A stretch of DNA of 64,000 bases from Streptomyces sp. MST-110588 (GTDB lineage: Bacteria; Actinomycetota; Actinomycetes; Streptomycetales; Streptomycetaceae): the NCBI RefSeq assembly GCF_022695595.1, contig NZ_CP074380.1, positions 496,001 to 560,000 of the forward strand, in the 5' to 3' direction. Of this stretch, positions 44,722 to 53,428 are shown one piece after another (the first letter of the stretch is position 1; every line of letters starts with the position of its first letter). Both the position numbers and the translations under genes were made by a program. The notes under the pieces are model-generated. The model saw nothing but the letters and a program-made list of their open reading frames with translations. It was not told the origin of the DNA and did not search any database.

Positions 44722-44848
44722 CATGGGTGACCAGGCTCTGCGGCATGTCGTCATCCGGGCCGTCGGCCTGGGCGGCGGTCGAACCCAGGACGACCGCGGC
44801 CAGGGCGGTCAGGGCTGTCAGGGCGATGAGGGCGGTTCTGGCACGCAT
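44699..44848 (-). CDS. 49-residue secreted peptide overlapping the end of lnt
   Basis: ATG at 44848 follows AAGGAG by seven bases. The sequence MRARTALIALTALTALAAVV is a clean Sec signal peptide ending GSTAAQA, then DGPDDDMPQSLVTHVNFPPGW and a stop. Mature product about 21 residues, acidic. The 3' part overlaps the last 23 bases of lnt on the other strand. Too short for a long-ORF search, yet the ribosome site and signal peptide argue for a real gene. Role unknown. Confidence 0.55.
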   Translation of the reverse strand: MRARTALIALTALTALAAVVLGSTAAQADGPDDDMPQSLVTHVNFPPGW

Positions 44849-44950
44849 GGTGCGCTACTCCTTGGGGTGAGCCGGGCAGGTACGTACCACCGAAGCTGCC
44901 ACCAACCCCGCCACCCGCAAACCCGCCCGGCTCCACCCGGGTGACCTGCG

Positions 44951-44969
44951 GGCTGACGCGGTGTCAGCC
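44951..44969. terminator. hairpin after the Gfo/Idh operon
   Basis: Perfect 7-bp arms GGCTGAC (44951-44957) and GTCAGCC (44963-44969), loop GCGGT, just past the 3' end (45013) of the minus-strand operon. Confidence 0.5.
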
Positions 44970-45012
44970 GCCGTGCGCCCGCCGGGGCCCTGCTCGGCGG
45001 GCGCGGCGCGGG

Positions 45013-45933
45013 TCAGGAGACCGTCGCGAGCGCCTGCGTGGCGAGCGCCTCGGTGACGACCCGTTCGCACAGCTCGTGCGTGCGCAGCGCGTCCGTGGCC
45101 GTCAGCAGCGTGCCGGACCGTACGGAGTCCAGGAAGGCCAGCGCGACCTGCTCGATGCCGCGCTGGCGGGAGACCGGCTCCCAGTCCCCGCGGCGCCGGA
45201 TGCTCGGCCGCTCCTGATGGTCGATGACCTCGGCCAGGTTGACGACCTGCCGCTTGGCGTCACCGCCGGAGACGTCGAGGATCTCCTCGCAGGACCCGCT
45301 GAGGCGGTTCATGGTCCCGATGGCCGTGAAGCCGTCACCGGAGAGCTGGAGCACGACGTGGTGCATCAGCCCGTCACGGATCCGGGCGCGTACGTCGATG
45401 TGCTCGATGTCGCCGGGGACCAGGAAGCGCAGCGTGTCGACGACGTGGATGAAGTCGTCCAGGACCAGCGTGCGCGGGTCCTCGGGGAGACCGGTCCGGT
45501 TCTTCTGCATCAGGATCAGGTCGCGCGGGTGGTCCAGGCACGACGCGTAGCCGGGCGCGTGGCGGCGGTTGAAGCCGACGGCCAGGCTGACCCCGCGCTC
45601 CTCGGCCAGCCCTACGATCCGCTCCGAGTCGGCGAAGTCGTACGCGATCGGCTTGTCCACATACGTCGGCACGCCGGCCTCGATCAGCCGGGTCACGATC
45701 TCGGGGTGGACGCTGGTCGGCGCGTGCACGAAGGCCGCGTCCAGGCCGGCCGCCAGCAGCGAGTCGAGGTCGGCGTGGCGCTGCGCGGCGGGCAGGTGGT
45801 AGGCGTCGGCGACCCGCTCCAAGGTGGCCGGGGTGCGGGTCTGGAGGTGGAGCTGCACGCCCGGCTGAGCTCCGAGCACCGGCAGATATGCCTTCCGGGC
45901 GATGTCGCCGAGTCCGATGCAGCCGACCTTCAC
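45013..45933 (-). CDS. Gfo/Idh/MocA family oxidoreductase
   Basis: 306 residues from the GTG at 45933; GGAGAA lies just upstream, and the stop of the monooxygenase gene overlaps it (GTGA). Rossmann N-terminus VKVGCIGLGDIARKAYLPVL, then DAAFVHAPTSVHPEIVTRLIEAGVPTYVDKPIAYD (the EKP-type nucleotide pocket appears as VDKP) and HVVDTLRFLVPGD. Uses NAD(P) to oxidise/reduce sugar-like or bile-type alcohols. In operon with an FAD monooxygenase; substrate unknown. Confidence 0.85.
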   Translation of the reverse strand: MKVGCIGLGDIARKAYLPVLGAQPGVQLHLQTRTPATLERVADAYHLPAAQRHADLDSLLAAGLDAAFVHAPTSVHPEIVTRLIEAGVPTYVDKPIAYDFADSERIVGLAEERGVSLAVGFNRRHAPGYASCLDHPRDLILMQKNRTGLPEDPRTLVLDDFIHVVDTLRFLVPGDIEHIDVRARIRDGLMHHVVLQLSGDGFTAIGTMNRLSGSCEEILDVSGGDAKRQVVNLAEVIDHQERPSIRRRGDWEPVSRQRGIEQVALAFLDSVRSGTLLTATDALRTHELCERVVTEALATQALATVS

Positions 45934-47261
45934 TGGTTCTCCCTGGAGTGCGCGGTGATCTGTGTCCCCCGAGTGCCGGAAGCATACGCGCCGGGCGGCG
46001 GGCACCAGTCCGCGATGCCGTCCAGGGCACGCAGTCCGAGGTCCGGTGCGCGGCGGGCGGCCAGGGCCAGACCGGCGGCACGCAGGAGGTGGGCGGGGAG
46101 GGAGGACCAGGTGGTGGCGCGGCTGACGCGTGCCGAGCGGCGTACCACCTCTGTGGTGCGCGGTCGGCGTTCTCGGGTGTAGCGGGCCAGGGCGGCGGTC
46201 AGGGTGGGCGGGTTGCCGGATCCGTACGACTGGTCAGGGCCGTTCGGGCTGCCGGTGGCGAGGCCGACCAGATGGGCGAGGACGACCGCGTCCTCGATGG
46301 CCTGGCAGCCGCCCTGTCCGAGGCTGGGGGTCATCGGGTGTACGGCGTCCCCGAGCAGCGCCACGCGTCCGTGGTGGAACGCCGGTACGGGGCGGGTCCC
46401 CGAGTACACGTCGTTGCGCAGGATGGCGGCCGGGTCGGTGGCGCGCAGGATGGCGGGGACGGGGTGGTGCCAGGTGCCGAAGCGGCGCAGGAGCTCGGCG
46501 CGTTCGTCGTCGGGGGCGCTGCCGCCGGACGGGACGGCGGCCTGGGCGTACGCGTAGACCCGGCCGTCGGACAGGGGGATGGTGCCCCACAGGCCGCCGC
46601 GTCCCCAGGTCTCGTGTGCCGCGCACGTGCGGTCCGGGGCCGGGACGACCATGCGCCAGGTGGTGACTCCGGCGTACCGGGGCTCGGGGTGGGTGGGGAA
46701 GAGGAGGCGGCGGGTGGCGGAGTGGATGCCGTCGGCGGCCACGACGAGGTCCGCGGTGAGATGGTCGCCGTGGCCGGACGGGTGGGGGCGGCCGTGGCGG
46801 TCGGTGAGGTGGACGCGGGCCGGCCGGTCGGGGCGCGCGGGGTCGCCCGGATCGGCCAGACGGGCCGTCACCCCGGTCCGTACCGCTCCCGTCGGCAGGC
46901 GGGAGGCGAGCAGGTTGACGACATCGGCACGGTGCTGGATGACCACCGGGCCGCCGAAGCGCCGTACGGCCGCGGTGTCGGTCGTACGGGACAACCGGTG
47001 ACCGCCGGGGAGCCGGAGGTCCCACGTGGCGCGCCGGACGGCCACGGACCGTACGGCGTCGCCCACATCGATGGTGTCCAGGGCGCGCTGGGCGTTGGGG
47101 GCCAGGGCGATGCCGGCTCCGACGGGCTCCAGGGAGGCGGCTCTTTCCAGGACGGTGACGGACCACCCTCGCCGGTGCAGAGCGGCGGCGGCGGTCAGCC
47201 CGCCGATCCCGCCTCCGATGACGATCGCGGTGCGCGCCGGATGCTCTGCGCGGTCTTCCAT
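45930..47261 (-). CDS. FAD-dependent monooxygenase
   Basis: 443 residues. Class A aromatic-type flavin monooxygenase: FAD motif AIVIGGGIGGLTAAAALHRRG (near residue 12), the middle VVAADGIHSATRRLL (DG-type), and the third motif VALLGDAVHPMTPSLGQGGCQAIEDA (about residues 320-345). Hydroxylates aromatic or polycyclic substrates using NAD(P)H and O2. Overlaps the next gene by four bases. Divergent from a TetR regulator at 47387 with two palindromes between them. Confidence 0.9.
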   Translation of the reverse strand: MEDRAEHPARTAIVIGGGIGGLTAAAALHRRGWSVTVLERAASLEPVGAGIALAPNAQRALDTIDVGDAVRSVAVRRATWDLRLPGGHRLSRTTDTAAVRRFGGPVVIQHRADVVNLLASRLPTGAVRTGVTARLADPGDPARPDRPARVHLTDRHGRPHPSGHGDHLTADLVVAADGIHSATRRLLFPTHPEPRYAGVTTWRMVVPAPDRTCAAHETWGRGGLWGTIPLSDGRVYAYAQAAVPSGGSAPDDERAELLRRFGTWHHPVPAILRATDPAAILRNDVYSGTRPVPAFHHGRVALLGDAVHPMTPSLGQGGCQAIEDAVVLAHLVGLATGSPNGPDQSYGSGNPPTLTAALARYTRERRPRTTEVVRRSARVSRATTWSSLPAHLLRAAGLALAARRAPDLGLRALDGIADWCPPPGAYASGTRGTQITAHSRENQ

Positions 47262-47309
47262 GGCCCCTCCCGGACTTCGCGGATCCTCGGAACGACAACC
47301 ACAGCCGGT

Positions 47310-47365
47310 AACTACAGTCGTAGTTCCGAGGGAGAGGCTACTACAGGCTCCACTACAGGTGTAGT
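47310..47365. promoter_or_regulatory. TetR-type operators between monooxygenase and TetR genes
   Basis: Two palindromes: AACTAC-AGTC-GTAGTT (47310-47325) and ACTAC-AGGT-GTAGT (47352-47365), with a further CTACTACAGG half-site between them. They lie in the divergent promoter region, typical for a TetR repressor controlling both genes. Confidence 0.6.
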
Positions 47366-47386
47366 CGGCGGGATAGGCTCACGTGT

Positions 47387-47974
47387 ATGACCACTCGCAG
47401 CCCCTCGCGCCGGGAACTCGTCGCCGACACCGCACTGGCCCTGCTCGCCGAGCGCGGCCTGCGCGGGCTGACCCATCGGGCCGTCGACGAGGCCGCGGGA
47501 CTGCCGCAGGGGTCGACGTCCAACCTCGCCCGTACCCGCGCCGCGCTCCTGGAGACCGCGGTACGGCGGCTCGCCGAGCGGGAGTCGGCCGTACTGACTC
47601 CGCGTGAGATGCCGCGGACGGCCGCCGGCGGCGCGGCGGCTCTCGCCGACGTGATCTCCCTCGTCCTGCACCGCTACCTCTCCCGGCACCGCCACTTGGC
47701 CGTCGCCCGGTACGAGCTGGCGCTGGAGGCCACCCGGCGCCCTGAGCTGCGCGCGGTCTACGACCAGGCCGGCCGGGCCTTCCGCCGGCCGGTCATGGAG
47801 CTGCTGACGGCCGCCGGGTCGGCCGAACCCGAGCGGCACGCGATGAGCCTGATCGCGTGGTGCGACGGCGTGCTCTTCTCGTGCACCGCCGGACAGTTCC
47901 ACGCCGGTCCGCCCAGCCGTCATGACCTGCGCATCGGGTGCGCGGAACTGCTCGCCGGGATGCTGGGCGGATAA
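47387..47974 (+). CDS. TetR family transcriptional regulator
   Basis: 195 residues. N-terminal helix-turn-helix RELVADTALALLAERGLRGLTHRAVDEAAGLPQGSTSNLARTRAALLETAVRRLAERE (residues 10-66), where the recognition helix is GSTSNLARTRAALL. The C-terminal part is a helical ligand-binding domain (RHLAVARYELALEATRRPELRAVYDQAGRAF). Likely represses the divergent monooxygenase/oxidoreductase operon through the operators at 47310-47365. Start ATG at 47387. Confidence 0.9.
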   Translation: MTTRSPSRRELVADTALALLAERGLRGLTHRAVDEAAGLPQGSTSNLARTRAALLETAVRRLAERESAVLTPREMPRTAAGGAAALADVISLVLHRYLSRHRHLAVARYELALEATRRPELRAVYDQAGRAFRRPVMELLTAAGSAEPERHAMSLIAWCDGVLFSCTAGQFHAGPPSRHDLRIGCAELLAGMLGG

Positions 47975-48014
47975 TCACTGGTCCGTACGGGAACTGCCCG
48001 CCATGCTGTCCGCC

Positions 48015-48665
48015 ATGACGACTTCCGACGCCCCGGCCGGCGCCGCTTCCCGCACCACTCCCGACACCGGTGCGCACGCCACTCCCGGCGCCGGTGCGCA
48101 CGCCACGTCCGGTAACGCTGCCGACGCTTCCTCTGCCGACGCTTCTTCTGCCGCCGGCTCCACATCCGCACGGACCGTGCCGCCCGGCATCGCCGACGAG
48201 CGGACCATGCTGGAGCGCTGGCTCGACTTCCACCGCGCCACGCTGGAGGAGAAATGCGCCGGCCTGGACGACGAGCGGCTGCGGACGGCGGCCGTCGAGC
48301 CCTCCGAACTGACGCTTCTCGGACTGCTCCGGCACATGGCGGAGGTCGAGCGCCACTGGTTCCGGCGGGTGCTGACCGGCGAGGACACGCAGTGGATCTA
48401 CTGCGACGAGGACGACGAGGACCGCGACTGGCACCCCACCGACCAGGACACGTACGAGGAAGCACTCGCCACCTGGCGCGCGGAAGTGGAGGACGCCCGG
48501 CGCAGGGCCCGCGGCCGGGCGCCGGATGACGTGGCGCAGGGCCGCTACCGGGGAAACGCCTGCAACCTGCGCTGGATCTACGTCCATATGATCGAGGAGT
48601 ACGCACGGCACAACGGCCACGCCGACTTCCTGCGGGAACGCATCGACGGCAGCACCGGCGTGTGA
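48015..48665 (+). CDS. DinB family protein
   Basis: 216 residues from the ATG at 48015 (an in-frame ATG at 48003 is possible). DinB/DUF664 four-helix bundle with metal-binding histidines in LRHMAEVERHWFRRVL and VHMIEEYARHNGHADFLRER (about residues 118-130 and 190-208). A disordered Ala/Thr N-terminus of about 55 residues (DTGAHATPGAGAHATSG) precedes the bundle. Mycothiol- or bacillithiol-dependent transferase families share this fold; substrate unknown. A strong hairpin follows. Confidence 0.82.
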   Translation: MTTSDAPAGAASRTTPDTGAHATPGAGAHATSGNAADASSADASSAAGSTSARTVPPGIADERTMLERWLDFHRATLEEKCAGLDDERLRTAAVEPSELTLLGLLRHMAEVERHWFRRVLTGEDTQWIYCDEDDEDRDWHPTDQDTYEEALATWRAEVEDARRRARGRAPDDVAQGRYRGNACNLRWIYVHMIEEYARHNGHADFLRERIDGSTGV

Positions 48666-48672
48666 GAGCCAC

Positions 48673-48697
48673 GCCGGAGTCCTGCTGAGACTCCGGC
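48673..48697. terminator. hairpin after the DinB gene
   Basis: Perfect 8-bp arms GCCGGAGT (48673-48680) and ACTCCGGC (48690-48697), loop of nine bases. Confidence 0.55.
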
Positions 48698-48841
48698 TCC
48701 GTCCCCTCGCCCACGGCCCGTCGGCGTCTGCCTCCGCCGCCTCCTTCGGCCGCCTCCTTCGGCCCCTGCGTCCACTCGGAGGTCTGCGATCACCCTTGCG
48801 GGGAATACCCAAGCCTTCACGCACCCACCAGAGTTGCGCGA

Positions 48842-49360
48842 ATGCATCGCATTATCACAACGGGACTTCTCGTCCTGCTGACGGCCTCGGCGGCCACCGG
48901 GTGCGTCGTCGTCCCCCCTCGCCCGGCGGTGGTCGGCCCGGCACGGCCGCTGCCGCCCGTACCGCCCGCGGGTGCCTCCGACCCCCTTCCGGTCGCGCCG
49001 CCCTCGTACGAACAACTGGTCACGACCCGCCCGGCGCCCACGGGACACGACGAGCCGCGGAAGGCGGACCCGTGGCGCGGGGCTCCCACGGCGCCGGTGG
49101 TTCACCCGGCGAGCCGCGCGAACCCGCCCCGCCTGCTCCGCCCGGTCCGCCCGGCCCACGGCCTTCGCGGCAGGCACAGGGCACACAAGGGACACCGGGC
49201 GGCGCTCCCGCCCCACCGGGCCGTCCCCCGATCCCCGTACGTCACAGTGCGCCCGGCGCTTCCGGCGCACCGGGATCTGTGCGCGCTGGCCCGGTCCTAC
49301 GCACGCCAGCAGTGGAACGCCGACACCGGCCGGGCCTGCCGCCGGCTCTACGGGAAGTGA
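48842..49360 (+). CDS. putative secreted lipoprotein, proline/arginine rich
   Basis: 172 residues. A hydrophobic N-terminus ends at a Cys (LVLLTASAATGCVVVPP), a plausible lipobox, so the protein is probably exported and lipid-anchored. The rest is Pro/Arg/His rich, low complexity, with a terminal RDLCALARSYARQQWNADTGRACRRLYGK containing two Cys. I know no family. Its stop lies inside the first copy of a 20-bp direct repeat. Confidence 0.5.
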   Translation: MHRIITTGLLVLLTASAATGCVVVPPRPAVVGPARPLPPVPPAGASDPLPVAPPSYEQLVTTRPAPTGHDEPRKADPWRGAPTAPVVHPASRANPPRLLRPVRPAHGLRGRHRAHKGHRAALPPHRAVPRSPYVTVRPALPAHRDLCALARSYARQQWNADTGRACRRLYGK

Positions 49361-49387
49361 CCGGACAGCTCTACGGGAAGTGACCGG
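49345..49387. repeat. 20-bp perfect direct repeat at convergent stop codons
   Basis: GCTCTACGGGAAGTGACCGG at 49345-49364 and 49368-49387, separated by three bases. The TGA stop of the plus-strand gene lies in copy one, and the TAG stop of the minus-strand gene in copy two. Confidence 0.85.
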
Positions 49388-50060
49388 CGGCGCCGTCGAT
49401 GCGCAGCTCCAGCCGTTCGATGGCGTCCCTGAGCCCTTGGCCGTACGCGTCGTCGGCGAGCGCGTCCACCGCCCGCCGGGCCCGGCCGAGCTGGGCCCGG
49501 GCCTCCCGGTGCCGGTCCAGCCCGGCGTAGTCGGCCGCCAGACTCAGATGCAAGGACGGGAAGAACGCCCTGAGCGCCGTGGCCGGACACCCCCGGGCCG
49601 GACCCGGAGCCGGCTTCGCCCCCGCGCCGCCGTCGGCGGAATGCCCGGCGGCGCAGGCCCCGGAAGCGGCAACCCCGGCCGCGGAGTCCCCGTCCCCGGC
49701 CGCGTTCCGGTCCCCGGGCGGGAGATGCCCGGCCGGAAGGGACCCGGCCGCGGGTTCCCCGGCAGGAGCTCCACCGACGGCGGAGGCCGCGGCGTCCCCG
49801 TACCAGGTGAAGCGCTCGGCCGCCTCCAGGGCCCGGAGGTCCCACGCCAGCTCGTCCGCCGGGTCGTCCTGGGTGTCGGCCAGGTAATGCGCGAGGGCGC
49901 AGCGGTGGAAGGGATTACCCCGCGAGCCGACCTCCTCCCACAGGTCCGAGAGACGGTTGCGTGCCTCCTCCCGGTCGCCGCCGTGGTGCAGCATGATCGC
50001 CTGGCCGATACGGGTCAGGACGACGTCCTCGGACGCCTCCTCACACTGACTCTTCGCCAC
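49371..50060 (-). CDS. hypothetical helical (tetratricopeptide-like) protein
   Basis: 229 residues from the GTG at 50060, just after GGGAGAG. Two helix-rich repeat regions: TRIGQAIMLHHGGDREEARNRLSDLWEEVGSRGNPFHRCALAHYLADTQ and LAADYAGLDRHREARAQLGRARRAVDALADDAYGQGLRDAIERLEL, with alternating hydrophobic/charged helices as in tetratricopeptide repeats. A low-complexity Ala/Gly/Pro/Asp linker (about residues 90-155) splits them. Function unknown. Ends within the direct repeat. Confidence 0.6.
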   Translation of the reverse strand: MAKSQCEEASEDVVLTRIGQAIMLHHGGDREEARNRLSDLWEEVGSRGNPFHRCALAHYLADTQDDPADELAWDLRALEAAERFTWYGDAAASAVGGAPAGEPAAGSLPAGHLPPGDRNAAGDGDSAAGVAASGACAAGHSADGGAGAKPAPGPARGCPATALRAFFPSLHLSLAADYAGLDRHREARAQLGRARRAVDALADDAYGQGLRDAIERLELRIDGAAGHFP

Positions 50061-50295
50061 CGCACTCTCCCGCACTCGTCCCTGGGCACCACACCTTTCC
50101 CCGACGCTAACCGCCACGGCTTCCCCCCGCTCGGTGTGCGCGACGCGCGGAAGACGCCGTACCGCGCGGGCGACGTACCGCCACGGCGGCGCATGGCCAA
50201 GGACGCCTTGCCACGACGGCCGCGGAGGCGGCACCGCGCACGGAGACGACCCGCCGCGCCGGGCGCATCGCCCGGGCCGGCGCCGGCCCGCCGGC

Positions 50296-50973
50296 TCAGC
50301 CCAGGTCGGGAATGCGCCAGTCGATCGGGGTGTGCCCCTGCGCGGCGACCGCCTCGTTTATCTGGGTGAAGGGGCGGGACCCGAAGAACTTCTTCGCGGA
50401 CAGCGGCGAGGGGTGGGCCCCCTGCACCACGGCGTGCCGCTCCTCGTCGATCAGCGGCAGCTTCTTCTTGGCGTAGTTCCCCCACAGGACGAACACCGCC
50501 GGGTCCGGCCGGGAAGCCACCGCCCGGATCACCGCATCCGTGAACTTCTCCCACCCCTTGCCCTTGTGGGAGTTGGCCTCGCCCGCCCGGACCGTGAGCA
50601 CCGCGTTGAGCAGCAGTACGCCCTGCCGGGCCCACGGCATCAGATAGCCGTTGTCCGGGACCGGGTGGCCCAGCTCCTCCTTCATCTCCTTGTAGATGTT
50701 GCGCAGCGACGGCGGCGTCTTGACACCGGGCCGCACCGAGAAGCACAGGCCGTGCCCCTGGCCCTCGCCGTGGTACGGGTCCTGGCCGAGGATGAGCACC
50801 TTGACCTGGTCGTAGGGCGTCGCGTCGAGCGCCGCGAAGACCTCCTCCCGGGGCGGGTAGACCGGGCCCTTCGCCCTCTCCTGCTCGACGAACTCGGTCA
50901 GCTCCTTGAAGTAGGGCTTCTCCAACTCCTCGCCGAGTACGCCGCGCCAGGACTCGGGCAGCATGTCGGTCAT
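50296..50973 (-). CDS. ung: uracil-DNA glycosylase
   Basis: 225 residues. Removes uracil from DNA in base-excision repair. Signature GQDPYHGEGQGHGLCFSV (catalytic Asp) near residue 64 and HPSPLSAKKFFG near residue 188; the AVFVLWGNYAKKKLPLI strand and helix match family 1. Start ATG 50973 (MTDMLPESW). Note that Streptomyces often carry two copies. Confidence 0.95.
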   Translation of the reverse strand: MTDMLPESWRGVLGEELEKPYFKELTEFVEQERAKGPVYPPREEVFAALDATPYDQVKVLILGQDPYHGEGQGHGLCFSVRPGVKTPPSLRNIYKEMKEELGHPVPDNGYLMPWARQGVLLLNAVLTVRAGEANSHKGKGWEKFTDAVIRAVASRPDPAVFVLWGNYAKKKLPLIDEERHAVVQGAHPSPLSAKKFFGSRPFTQINEAVAAQGHTPIDWRIPDLG

Positions 50974-51143
50974 CACAGGGCAACCTCCGGTGTCGTTCCG
51001 TTCTCCACGACGAGAACCTACCGGCGACCACTGACAACGCCGCCCGCGGGCCACCCCGCGCCCGCCCCGGGACGTACTTCTCCGCGCACTACCCGGCACG
51101 GTCCGCGCGTTTCCCGGCACTCTCCGCGCACTTACCCGCCGCG

Positions 51144-51941
51144 TCAGACGCCGGCGTTCAGGAACAGCCCGCCGTCGACGACCAGCGTCTGACCGGTGAT
51201 CCAGCCCGCCGCGTCGGACAGCAGGAAGGCCGCGGCTCCCCCGATGTCCTCCGGAACGCCCAGGCGGCCCATGGGATAGCCCGCGGCGGCCTCCTCCTCG
51301 CGGTTCTCGTACAGGGCGGCGGCGAACCTGGTCTTCACCACCGCCGGGGCGATGGAGTTGACCCGTACCAGAGGCGCGAACTCGTGGGCGAGCTGGAGCG
51401 ACAGATTGACCATCGCGGCCTTGCTCATGCCGTACGCGCCGACGAACGGCGAGGCGCCGATGCCCGCGACGGAGGCGATGTTGACGATCGCGCCGCCGTG
51501 GTCCTTCTGCCAGGCGTGCCAGACGCGCTGGGCGAAACCCAGCGCCGAGAGGACATTGGTCTCGTACACCTTGCGGGCGACCCCGAGGTCGAGGTCGGCG
51601 ATCGGGCCGAACACCGGGTTCGTACCGGCGTTGTTGACGAGGTAGTCCAGCCGCCCGAACTCCTCCATCGCGCGCTCGACGGCGGTGGCCCGGTGGGTCT
51701 CGTCGTGCGCCTTGCCGGCGACGTAGACCGCCCGGTCCGCGCCGAGCTTCCCGACGGCTTCCTTGAGGGCGTCCTCGTTGCGGCCGGTGATGCACACCCG
51801 GTCGCCGCGGGCGACGAGCGCCCGGGCGATGCCGTATCCGATACCCCGGCTGGCGCCGGTGACCAGCGCGGTCCTGCCGGAGAGCGCGGGGAGCCCGGAA
51901 GGTTCGGGCGACTCGGGAAGCTCGCTGTTGTACGCAGTCAT
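51144..51941 (-). CDS. SDR family oxidoreductase
   Basis: 265 residues. Cofactor motif RTALVTGASRGIGYGIARAL (near residue 24), NNAGTNPVFG, Ser in NIASVAGIGASPFVG, and catalytic YGMSKAAMVNL. A classical NAD(P)-dependent dehydrogenase. Together with the SDR gene just upstream (27-base gap) it forms a two-gene operon; substrates unknown, though two SDRs in tandem often belong to fatty-acid or steroid metabolism. Confidence 0.88.
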   Translation of the reverse strand: MTAYNSELPESPEPSGLPALSGRTALVTGASRGIGYGIARALVARGDRVCITGRNEDALKEAVGKLGADRAVYVAGKAHDETHRATAVERAMEEFGRLDYLVNNAGTNPVFGPIADLDLGVARKVYETNVLSALGFAQRVWHAWQKDHGGAIVNIASVAGIGASPFVGAYGMSKAAMVNLSLQLAHEFAPLVRVNSIAPAVVKTRFAAALYENREEEAAAGYPMGRLGVPEDIGGAAAFLLSDAAGWITGQTLVVDGGLFLNAGV

Positions 51942-51968
51942 ATGACGGCTCCTGAATGCGGTGGGCGG

Positions 51969-52748
51969 TCAGTTGAGGGGGCCGCCGGCCACGTACAGGA
52001 CCTGACCGGAGACGAAGCCGGCCGCGTCGCCGGTGAAGAAGGCGATGGCGTTGGCGATGTCCTCGGGCCGGCCGACGCGCTGCACCGGGATCTGGGTGGC
52101 CGCCGCGGCCTGGAACTCCTCGAAGCCCATGCCGACGCGCTCGGCGGTGGCGGCGGTCATGTCGGTGGCGATGAAGCCGGGGGCGACCGCGTTGGCGGTG
52201 ACGCCGAACTTGCCCAGTTCCTTGGCGAGGGTCTTGGTGAAGCCCTGGAGACCGGCCTTGGCCGCGGAGTAGTTGACCTGCCCGCGGTTGCCGAGCGCCG
52301 AGCTGGAGGAGAGGTTGACGATCCGGCCGAACCGCGCGTCGACCATGTGCTTCTGGCAGGCGCGCGACATCAGGAACGCGCCCCGCAGATGCACGTTCAT
52401 GACGGTGTCCCAGTCGTCGTCGCTCATCTTGAACAGCAGGTTGTCGCGGAGCACGCCCGCGTTGTTGACCAGGACGGTCGGCGCTCCGAGGTCCGCCGCC
52501 ACCCGTGCGACGGCCGCCTCCACCTGCGCCGAGTCCGAGACGTCGCACCCGACGGCGATCGCCCGGCCGCCCACCGCGGTGATCTTCTCGACGGTGTCTG
52601 CGCAGGCCGCCTCGTCCAGGTCGAGGACGGCGACGGCACGGCCCTCGGCGGCCAGGCGTACGGCGGTGGCCGCGCCGATGCCCCGGGCCGCGCCCGTCAC
52701 GATGGCCACGCGCTGTTCGGGCCGCTGGGGCTGCTCGGTGGTGGACAT
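51969..52748 (-). CDS. SDR family oxidoreductase, FabG-like
   Basis: 259 residues. RVAIVTGAARGIGAATAVRL (cofactor), NNAGVLRDNLLFKMSDDDWDTV, LSSSSALGNRGQVNYSAAKAGLQGFTKTLAKELGKFGVTANAVAPGFIATDM. The NYSAAK and DNLLFKM motifs match 3-oxoacyl-ACP reductases such as FabG. Start ATG at 52748, AGGAG upstream. Heads a two-gene SDR operon; a possible TetR-type operator and 16-bp repeats lie upstream. Confidence 0.88.
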   Translation of the reverse strand: MSTTEQPQRPEQRVAIVTGAARGIGAATAVRLAAEGRAVAVLDLDEAACADTVEKITAVGGRAIAVGCDVSDSAQVEAAVARVAADLGAPTVLVNNAGVLRDNLLFKMSDDDWDTVMNVHLRGAFLMSRACQKHMVDARFGRIVNLSSSSALGNRGQVNYSAAKAGLQGFTKTLAKELGKFGVTANAVAPGFIATDMTAATAERVGMGFEEFQAAAATQIPVQRVGRPEDIANAIAFFTGDAAGFVSGQVLYVAGGPLN

Positions 52749-52789
52749 GCGGGGTTCTCCTCACCCTCGAAACCTCGACAAGCGGGCCG

Positions 52790-52837
52790 CCGTACCCGAA
52801 ACAGGCCGTATCCGAAACAGGCCGTGCCTGGAACAGG
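52790..52837. repeat. 16-bp tandem repeat upstream of the SDR operon
   Basis: Three 16-base copies starting CCGTA[CT]CCGAAACAGG at 52790, 52806 and 52822 (third diverged). Confidence 0.7.
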
Positions 52838-52843
52838 CAGGTG

Positions 52844-52857
52844 AGCAACCGCTTAGT
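52844..52857. promoter_or_regulatory. possible KstR2/TetR-like operator
   Basis: AGCAACCGCTTAGT resembles the AnCAAGnnCTTGnT operator of actinobacterial TetR-type fatty-acid/sterol regulators at most positions but not all. Weak. Confidence 0.25.
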
Positions 52858-53032
52858 AGCTTCAGCAGGGCTGACGCTAGAAGCCCGGCCACCCGCTGTC
52901 AACGCCCTGGTGACGCGGCAGTACCGCGCCTCCGGGAAGTCATCACCGCACCGGCAGGTCCAAGTCACCACACCGGCAGGCCCGCCGGTCAGCCCACGAG
53001 CAGGTCCGGGTCACCGCACCAGCGGGCCCGGG

Positions 53033-53428
53033 TCACCGCACGAGCAGATCCAGCAGCCGTTCGGCCTCTCCGCCCGGGTCCGAGGTCAGCCCGGTGTGCA
53101 CCGGTCCCGGCTGGACGATCGTGCTGCGCGGCGCGATCAGCCACCGGAAGCGCCGCCCCGCGTCGTCCCCGGCCGCCTGTCCGGCCCGCTCGCCGCCCAC
53201 GCAGATACCTTCGACGGCGCTCAGCGCGGCCCGTACGCCTTCGATGTCGGCCGACGGGTCCAGCGCGCGCAGCCGGTTCTCGTCCAGATGTGTCCGGGCC
53301 TGGACGAAGCGCCGGGCGTGGCAGTACACGACCACCCCCGCGTTGATCATTTCCCCCCGTTCGACGCGCGGTACGACCCGCAGCAGCGCGTACTCGAACA
53401 CATCGCGTCCGTTGTGCAGCCCGCTCAC
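53033..53428 (-). CDS. DUF3037 family protein
   Basis: 131 residues from the GTG at 53428, overlapping the HipA-like gene's stop (GTGA). Family pattern FEYALLRVVPRVERGEMINAGVVVYCHARRFVQARTHLDENRLRALDP (residues 10-58). DUF3037 proteins frequently sit next to HipA-like kinases, where they may form a cognate pair. Function unknown. Low-complexity C-terminus. Confidence 0.8.
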   Translation of the reverse strand: MSGLHNGRDVFEYALLRVVPRVERGEMINAGVVVYCHARRFVQARTHLDENRLRALDPSADIEGVRAALSAVEGICVGGERAGQAAGDDAGRRFRWLIAPRSTIVQPGPVHTGLTSDPGGEAERLLDLLVR

